From contig NZ_JACSCX010000004.1 in assembly GCF_014333525.1 (NCBI RefSeq), positions 372,001 to 436,000 on the forward strand: a DNA stretch of 64,000 bases. The letters are read 5' to 3'. This DNA comes from Hymenobacter puniceus. Its GTDB lineage: Bacteria; Bacteroidota; Bacteroidia; Cytophagales; Hymenobacteraceae. Of the stretch, positions 59,396 to 64,000 are shown one piece after another (position 1 is the stretch's first letter; each line of letters starts with the position of its first letter). The position numbers and the translations under genes were made by a program. Below the pieces are notes generated by a model that did no database searches, was not told the origin of the DNA, and saw only the letters and a list, made by a program, of their open reading frames with translations.

Positions 59396-59512
59396 GGTGA
59401 AATGGCCGGAGAAGCAGACGCTGGGCTAGCCGTGTCACTGGTGCCCTCAGCGCCGCCCTGCGCCGCCAGCACGGCAAATTCACCTATCCCACAACCTCCC
59501 CATTTCCCCCTT

Positions 59513-60601
59513 ATGGCCATTGTAACGAGCCTTTGTGTGGACACTGCCGGTACGCCTGCTTCGGTTTATCCGCAGCTGCTGGATGTGGGCGTGCAAGAGC
59601 GACGCCGCCTTTACTGGCAGTGCACAGTGGTGTTTTTTGCTACTTCTGTGCGCTGCAACCCAGGCGTAACGCATCTGTTTTATACTAACGACGAGGCACC
59701 AGCCTGCTGGGGAGGCATTGATTATCGGGCGTTTCTCGAGCAACTGGGCGTGCAGACGCGACTATTGCCGTTCGAGGAGTTCTGCCCGCCGCCCGCCTTC
59801 GGCACCGAGTTTCGCAATGCATTCTACAAGCTGGAAGTATTGCGCGAAATGGCTCGTCCTGAGGCTGAAGACGGCAGCATCCTGCTCGACTCGGACTGCG
59901 TCTGGACGCGGCCGGCGCCGGCTTTGCTGGCCTTACTGCGCCAGCCCGGCACGCTGCTTTTGCTGGACGCCGAGCCCGACACCGGCCCCGACACCAAGGT
60001 GCATGGCCTCAGCCGCCGCGACATTGGCAACCTGTACCGGCAGCTCGACCCTACCTATCCGGTAGCGGTGCCCCACCACTATGGCGGCGAGCTGTTGGGG
60101 GGCAGCCGCCCACGGCTGGCTGAGGTAGCGGCGGCGCTGGAGGTTTTTTGGAAGCTAGTGCTGCGCAGCCACCCAACGGCCGCACCCCGCTTTGCCAGTG
60201 GCCGCAGCCTCTTCGATGGCGACGAGTACCTGACCAGCTTCGTGTACAACCGCCTGGAGCGGCCCGGGGTAGATGCCAGCCCGTTTATCCGGCGCATCTG
60301 GACTTCCTACCGCAAAACCAATGTGCGCCCCACCGATCTGCAGCTGCCCATCTGGCACTTACCCAACGAGAAAAACCAGGGCCTGCCTATTCTTTGCCAG
60401 CGGGTGCTGAACCCGCACAGCGCCTTCTGGAGCACGCCTACCACCGACCTGGCTACTTACCTGGGGCGTTTCCTGGGAATTCCGCAGCCCTTGTGGCACC
60501 CGCAGCGCCTACTCATTATGGCCCGGAAGCTTCCCCGCCTGCTGGTCTTGCTCCGGCGGCAGCTTTCGCCGCCGGCCCGGGTGGCGCTTAGTCCCGGCTA
60601 G
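59513..60601 (+). CDS. Glycosyltransferase-like protein (DxD, GT-A-type)
   Basis: A 362-residue protein from the ATG at 59513 (MAIVTSLCVDTAGTPASVYP). The block ILLDSDCVWTRPAPALLAL holds a DxD motif typical of metal-dependent GT-A glycosyltransferases. VTHLFYTNDEAPACWGGIDY resembles the start of a nucleotide-sugar binding fold. HHYGGELLGGSRPRL and SLFDGDEYLTSFVYNRLERP are further conserved-looking parts. No membrane segment is visible, so it is cytosolic or peripheral. Role in building the repeat unit is inferred from the locus; sugar unknown. Confidence 0.75.
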   Translation: MAIVTSLCVDTAGTPASVYPQLLDVGVQERRRLYWQCTVVFFATSVRCNPGVTHLFYTNDEAPACWGGIDYRAFLEQLGVQTRLLPFEEFCPPPAFGTEFRNAFYKLEVLREMARPEAEDGSILLDSDCVWTRPAPALLALLRQPGTLLLLDAEPDTGPDTKVHGLSRRDIGNLYRQLDPTYPVAVPHHYGGELLGGSRPRLAEVAAALEVFWKLVLRSHPTAAPRFASGRSLFDGDEYLTSFVYNRLERPGVDASPFIRRIWTSYRKTNVRPTDLQLPIWHLPNEKNQGLPILCQRVLNPHSAFWSTPTTDLATYLGRFLGIPQPLWHPQRLLIMARKLPRLLVLLRRQLSPPARVALSPG

Positions 60602-60689
60602 CAGCCAGGCCGCTTTGGTTCTTCTTTCTTCCTCCGCCGCTCCTGCCAACTATCCTTCTGCTGTGCAGCCCGTTGCTTTTGCTTCTGCT

Positions 60690-62225
60690 ATGCCTGCCGT
60701 CTCTACTTCTGCCATTCCGGCCAGCACCCTCCGCGGGCTGCGCTGGAGCCTGATTGCTACCGGCCTGATTGCCGTGCTGCAATTCATTTATTCCGGTATC
60801 ATGTCTCGTCTGCTTTCGCCCACTGATTTTGGGTTGATGGGTATGGCCATGGTTGTTATCAGCTTTGGCGGCTATTTTGCTCATATGGGGCTGGAGCAGG
60901 CCCTCATTCAGCGGGCCAATCTGGAACCGGTACACATCCGGGCCACTTCTACGGTTGCCATTGCCCTGGGCATATGCGTGACCAGCCTGATGTGGGGGCT
61001 GGCCCCGCTGGCCATGCTGCTGTTTAAGGAGCCTGGGGTGGTGAGTGTGCTGCGGGGCATGTCGCTGACGTTTGTCCTGAACAGCCTTGGGGCCACTTCG
61101 CAGAGCCTGCTGCGCCGCCGCATGGCCTTTGATTTGCTGGCCCGCATAGAGCTAGGAGCTTTTTTGGCAGGCTATGGCGTGGTGGGGCTGGGCCTGGCCT
61201 GGGCGGGCTGGGGCATCTGGAGCCTGGTGGGCGCTACCCTTTCCAACCTGCTGGTGAAGGCCGTGGCGGCCTGGCTTTGCGTGCGCCACAGCTTGCGCCC
61301 CCCGTTGCGCTGGGCGCACTATCGGCCGCTGGTCAATTTTGGCGGGGCCGTATCGGTGGTAAGCTTGCTGGAATACTTCGGCGCCAACCTCGACCGGCTC
61401 AGCATCGGGCGGCTGCTGGGTACCTACACGCTGGGCCTCTACAACCGCACCTTTTTTCTGGTTCAGCTGCCGCTCTACCAATTCACCGACAGTATTTCGC
61501 GGGTGATGCTGCCCTCCTACAGCAGCCTGCAGCACGACATTCCGCGCCTGCGGCCGCTCTACCTCACCACGCTCAGTTTGTCGGCGTGGGTGATGCTGCC
61601 GATGGCGGCCGGCATGGCTACCGCCTCCGACCCGCTGGTGCGGGTGGTGCTGGGGCCGCAGTGGCTGGAAGCGGTGCCGCTGCTGGGGCCGCTGGCCCTT
61701 ATGGTGGGGGCGCATCTGCTTACCATCTACAGTGGTTCGCTGTGCGAGTCGTTGGGCAGGCTGAAGTTCAAAGTATGGCTGCAGCTAGGCTTCATTGCCG
61801 GATTGGGCGCCGGCCTGCTGCTGGCAGCGCCCTACGGGTTGCGCGCGGTGGTGCTGACGGTGCTGCTGGCCGAGGTGCTGCGCCACCTGACGTACCAGTG
61901 GGCCATTCGCCGCTACCTCCACATTCCGGTGGCCAGTCTTTGGGGGGCCTACTGGCCGGCGCTGTGCACAGCGCTGGTGCTGGCAGTGGTGCTGAGCACA
62001 GTGCAAACCGGCCTGGCCGAACTACAGGTGGCAGCGCTGCCGCAGCTGCTGCTGCTGATGGCGCTGGGCGTGGTGGCGCTGCTGGGCCAGCTGGCCATGC
62101 CCTGGAACCGCAGCATCCGGGTTTCACTCTACCACGAGCTGGAAGCGCATCTCAGCGCCGGCCAGCTACGCAACCGGCTGCTGGCGTTGCTGGGGCCCAC
62201 ACCCGCCATCGTCAGCAGCAAATAG
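60690..62225 (+). CDS. Wzx-type polysaccharide flippase
   Basis: A 511-residue protein with about 14 transmembrane helices from the ATG at 60690 (a TTG at 60615 is in frame but less likely). It begins ISTLRGLRWSLIATGLIAVL-like (STLRGLRWSLIATGLIAVLQ) with the loop SRLLSPTDFGLMGMAMVVIS, as in WzxC/lipopolysaccharide flippases of the PST family. NLDRLSIGRLLGTYTLGLYN and RVMLPSYSSLQHD are typical. It would flip lipid-linked repeat units across the inner membrane. It follows the glycosyltransferase-like gene. Confidence 0.92.
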   Translation: MPAVSTSAIPASTLRGLRWSLIATGLIAVLQFIYSGIMSRLLSPTDFGLMGMAMVVISFGGYFAHMGLEQALIQRANLEPVHIRATSTVAIALGICVTSLMWGLAPLAMLLFKEPGVVSVLRGMSLTFVLNSLGATSQSLLRRRMAFDLLARIELGAFLAGYGVVGLGLAWAGWGIWSLVGATLSNLLVKAVAAWLCVRHSLRPPLRWAHYRPLVNFGGAVSVVSLLEYFGANLDRLSIGRLLGTYTLGLYNRTFFLVQLPLYQFTDSISRVMLPSYSSLQHDIPRLRPLYLTTLSLSAWVMLPMAAGMATASDPLVRVVLGPQWLEAVPLLGPLALMVGAHLLTIYSGSLCESLGRLKFKVWLQLGFIAGLGAGLLLAAPYGLRAVVLTVLLAEVLRHLTYQWAIRRYLHIPVASLWGAYWPALCTALVLAVVLSTVQTGLAELQVAALPQLLLLMALGVVALLGQLAMPWNRSIRVSLYHELEAHLSAGQLRNRLLALLGPTPAIVSSK

Positions 62226-62320
62226 CAAACCCCGGACAGGCACCACTACTCAGGCCCTTGCCTATTGCACTGTAGCTCTTTCTTCCTATCACGCTTTTCC
62301 TTACTGGCGCTTCACACGTT

Positions 62321-63562
62321 ATGAAAATCGGGCTGGCCACACCTATTGATATCGAAGTGCTGAGTCCGCACCTAGACCTGGCGGCGGGCACTGTGCCGCC
62401 GCAGGGCCTGGGAGGCAGTGCCACTACGCCGCTGGTGCAGGGGCTGCTGGCGGCGGGCCACACGGTATCGGTGTACACCTTGGGCCGCAATATTCCAACG
62501 CCTGTGGTGCTGCGCGGGCCCCACCTCACGGTGTATGTAGGCAACTTCCGCGCCCGCGCCCGGCAATACTGCCCCGATTTATTTGCGGCGGAAGCAGCCG
62601 TTATCCGCCAGTTCATTGACGTGGATCAGCCGGATATCGTGCACGCGCACTGGGGCTACGAGTTTGCCCTGGGGGCTCTTGAAAGTGGCCGCCCTACCCT
62701 TATCACGCTCCACGACGACCCCTGGACCGTGCTGCGCTACCAGCCTGACCTCTACCGCGTGGTGCGGCTGCTCCTGAAGATGCGGGTGCTGCGCCGGGGC
62801 CGACATTTCACGGCTGTTTCGCCTTATCTGGCCGAGGCATTGCGTAGCAGCACCCGCCACCCAACGGTGGTGCCAAATGCTGTGCTGCCGGGTCCTGGCG
62901 GAGTGCGGCCTTTTCCGGTGGGGCCGCAGCGGCGCATCATTTCCGTTCTCACGGGCTGGTCGGCACGGAAAAATGCCGACACGGCGCTCCGGGCATTTCA
63001 GCAGGTGCGGCGGCAGCTGGGCTCCGGCACCGAGTACTGGCTGTTTGGGCCCGACTACGGCCCTGGAGAAACGGCGGAGCGCTGGGCCCGGGCCCAGGGC
63101 CTGGCCGACGGCGTGCATTTTGCCGGGCTGCTCGACCACGAAGCGCTGCTGCGTGAGCTCCCTGGCTTTGACGTGCTGCTGCACCCGGCCCGCGAGGAGT
63201 CTTTCGGGCTGACGCTGGTGGAGGCCATGCAAGCCGGCCTGCCGGTGGTGGGGGGCGCGCATTCTGGGGCAGTGCCGTGGGTGCTGGCAGAAGGCCAGTG
63301 CGGCGTCCTGACGGATATAAATTCCGCTGACGCCACGGCCGCCGCACTTGTGCAGCTCCTGACACAGCCCACCTTGTATGAGACGCTCAGTGCCCGGGGT
63401 GTGGTGCGGGTGGCCACACAGTTCTCTCAGCAGGCCGTGACAGCCGCCTACGAGACCTTATACCGCCAAGTGCTGGAGCGGCAGCAGCTGACTTCGCCCC
63501 TCCCCCAGCCAATAGCCGCACCCTCTGTTTACCGCCAGCAGGCGGCTGCCCTACTGCTATGA
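62321..63562 (+). CDS. Family 4 glycosyltransferase
   Basis: A 413-residue GT-B-type glycosyltransferase. N-terminal parts include GGSATTPLVQGLLAAGHTVS, HAHWGYEFALGALESGRPTL and an early IGLATPIDIEVLS start. In the C-terminal domain HFAGLLDHEALLRELPGFDV is followed by LLHPAREESFGLTLVEAMQA, the E-x7-E donor-sugar motif of GT4. It is cytosolic and uses a nucleotide sugar to build the polysaccharide. Its stop overlaps the next gene in an ATGA quartet. Confidence 0.93.
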   Translation: MKIGLATPIDIEVLSPHLDLAAGTVPPQGLGGSATTPLVQGLLAAGHTVSVYTLGRNIPTPVVLRGPHLTVYVGNFRARARQYCPDLFAAEAAVIRQFIDVDQPDIVHAHWGYEFALGALESGRPTLITLHDDPWTVLRYQPDLYRVVRLLLKMRVLRRGRHFTAVSPYLAEALRSSTRHPTVVPNAVLPGPGGVRPFPVGPQRRIISVLTGWSARKNADTALRAFQQVRRQLGSGTEYWLFGPDYGPGETAERWARAQGLADGVHFAGLLDHEALLRELPGFDVLLHPAREESFGLTLVEAMQAGLPVVGGAHSGAVPWVLAEGQCGVLTDINSADATAAALVQLLTQPTLYETLSARGVVRVATQFSQQAVTAAYETLYRQVLERQQLTSPLPQPIAAPSVYRQQAAALLL

Positions 63563-64000
63563 AAATCAACCTCCGCTTTCTTTATCTGCTCGGGATTCTG
63601 ATTTTGTTTTTCTCGGACCCTATGTTTTCGGATCTGCTCACGGGGCATGCCGCCGAAGAAGACACGGGCCCACATCCGGCCCACGACTACAACGTGCTGT
63701 ACTCGCGCCTGTTCGCGTTTCTGTGCGTGGGCATGAGTGTATTTTATTACCGGTATCTGAGCGGAGTGGTCCGGCTGATGTTCTGGGTGGGAGTGGTTGC
63801 TACAGGCCTGCTCGCTGCCGAGTCGTACTGGTTCTACGAGACGCCCATGGTGTATCCGCACGTGTTTCAGAAGCTGCTGGTGCTGTTTGCCATTCCGGCT
63901 TTTTATGGCCTCTACGCCCGCTTCGGCCGCATTACCATAGCCGACATCGTGCCGGTAATCTGGCTGGGACTGGCTCTGAACCTGATTTTCATCAATGCAG
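63559..64000 (+). CDS. Multi-pass membrane protein, 3' truncated; possible polysaccharide polymerase
   Basis: The ATG at 63559 overlaps the TGA of the GT4 gene (ATGA). The frame stays open to the window end (147 codons visible). It contains at least four hydrophobic segments: FLYLLGILILFF, LFAFLCVGMSVFYY, LMFWVGVVATGLLAAE and LLVLFAIPAFYGLY, plus one at the edge (VIWLGLALNLIFI). An O-antigen ligase/polymerase (Wzy-like) is expected at this place in the locus, and the topology fits, but no specific motif is reached before the edge. Function is uncertain. Confidence 0.75.
   Translation, partial: MKINLRFLYLLGILILFFSDPMFSDLLTGHAAEEDTGPHPAHDYNVLYSRLFAFLCVGMSVFYYRYLSGVVRLMFWVGVVATGLLAAESYWFYETPMVYPHVFQKLLVLFAIPAFYGLYARFGRITIADIVPVIWLGLALNLIFINA

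Noticed and set aside
1..64000. tRNA or rRNA genes
   Set aside because: Larger gaps were read for T-loop-like GTTCRANYC motifs and acceptor stems; nothing convincing was found. A tRNAscan run would be decisive.
1..64000. Phage, integrase or transposase genes
   Set aside because: No DDE, serine or tyrosine recombinase motif was seen in any plausible gene; repeats here have no enzyme of their own in the window.

Overview
The window is 64 kb of GC-rich chromosome that reads as a member of the Bacteroidota, most likely Hymenobacter or a close relative (inference from gene content and composition). Supporting signs are TAnnTTTG-type -7 promoter elements, weak or absent Shine-Dalgarno sequences, a CapB/Wzc-type exopolysaccharide locus, DUF2905, DUF2975 and DUF4097 proteins, and many palindromic intergenic repeats. 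No rRNA, tRNA, CRISPR array, transposase or phage gene was seen.

Layout. 1-9.1 kb: the end of a K+ channel, small envelope proteins, an F420/NADP-type oxidoreductase, urocanate hydratase (hutU), a DUF2975/HTH pair, a metallo-beta-lactamase-fold hydrolase, a DUF4097 protein and an arginase-family formimidoylglutamase (hutG). 9.2-16.7 kb: a YebC regulator, a lipoprotein alpha/beta hydrolase, an RluF pseudouridine synthase with a low-complexity tail, a YiaA/B-type membrane protein and a sugar acetyltransferase. 16.7-24.6 kb: a biotin cluster, bioB-hyp-bioF-methyltransferase-bioD-bioA-ketosynthase; the ketosynthase gene carries an in-frame repeat insertion. 24.6-32 kb: an M28 peptidase, a frameshifted secreted-protein gene, lysC, lysA and an SDR/DUF2867 protein. 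32-46 kb: an Lgt-like fusion protein, DNA topoisomerase III, a glycine-rich/Gly-Cys-tail gene pair, a SUMF1-type protein, an EamA half-transporter, a quinone-oxidoreductase-like MDR enzyme, a SulP transporter and a sensor kinase.

46-55 kb (minus strand) is a six-gene reductive pyrimidine degradation cluster. PreA/PreT reduce uracil or thymine, dihydropyrimidinase opens the ring, beta-ureidopropionase releases beta-alanine, a class III aminotransferase gives malonate semialdehyde, and a CoA-acylating semialdehyde dehydrogenase gives acetyl-CoA. All five gaps between these genes hold a palindromic repeat. An OmpR-type regulator lies just upstream of the cluster, and the only sensor kinase in the window lies just downstream.

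56-64 kb (plus strand) is the start of an exopolysaccharide locus: export lipoprotein, Wzz/tyrosine-kinase fusion, DxD glycosyltransferase-like protein, Wzx-type flippase, GT4 glycosyltransferase, and a membrane protein cut by the window end that may be the polymerase.

The most unusual signals are the repeat insertion inside the ketosynthase gene, the repeat load across the biotin and pyrimidine clusters, the Lgt-like fusion, hairpins placed directly after several promoter-like motifs, and a terminator-like hairpin in the lysC leader.
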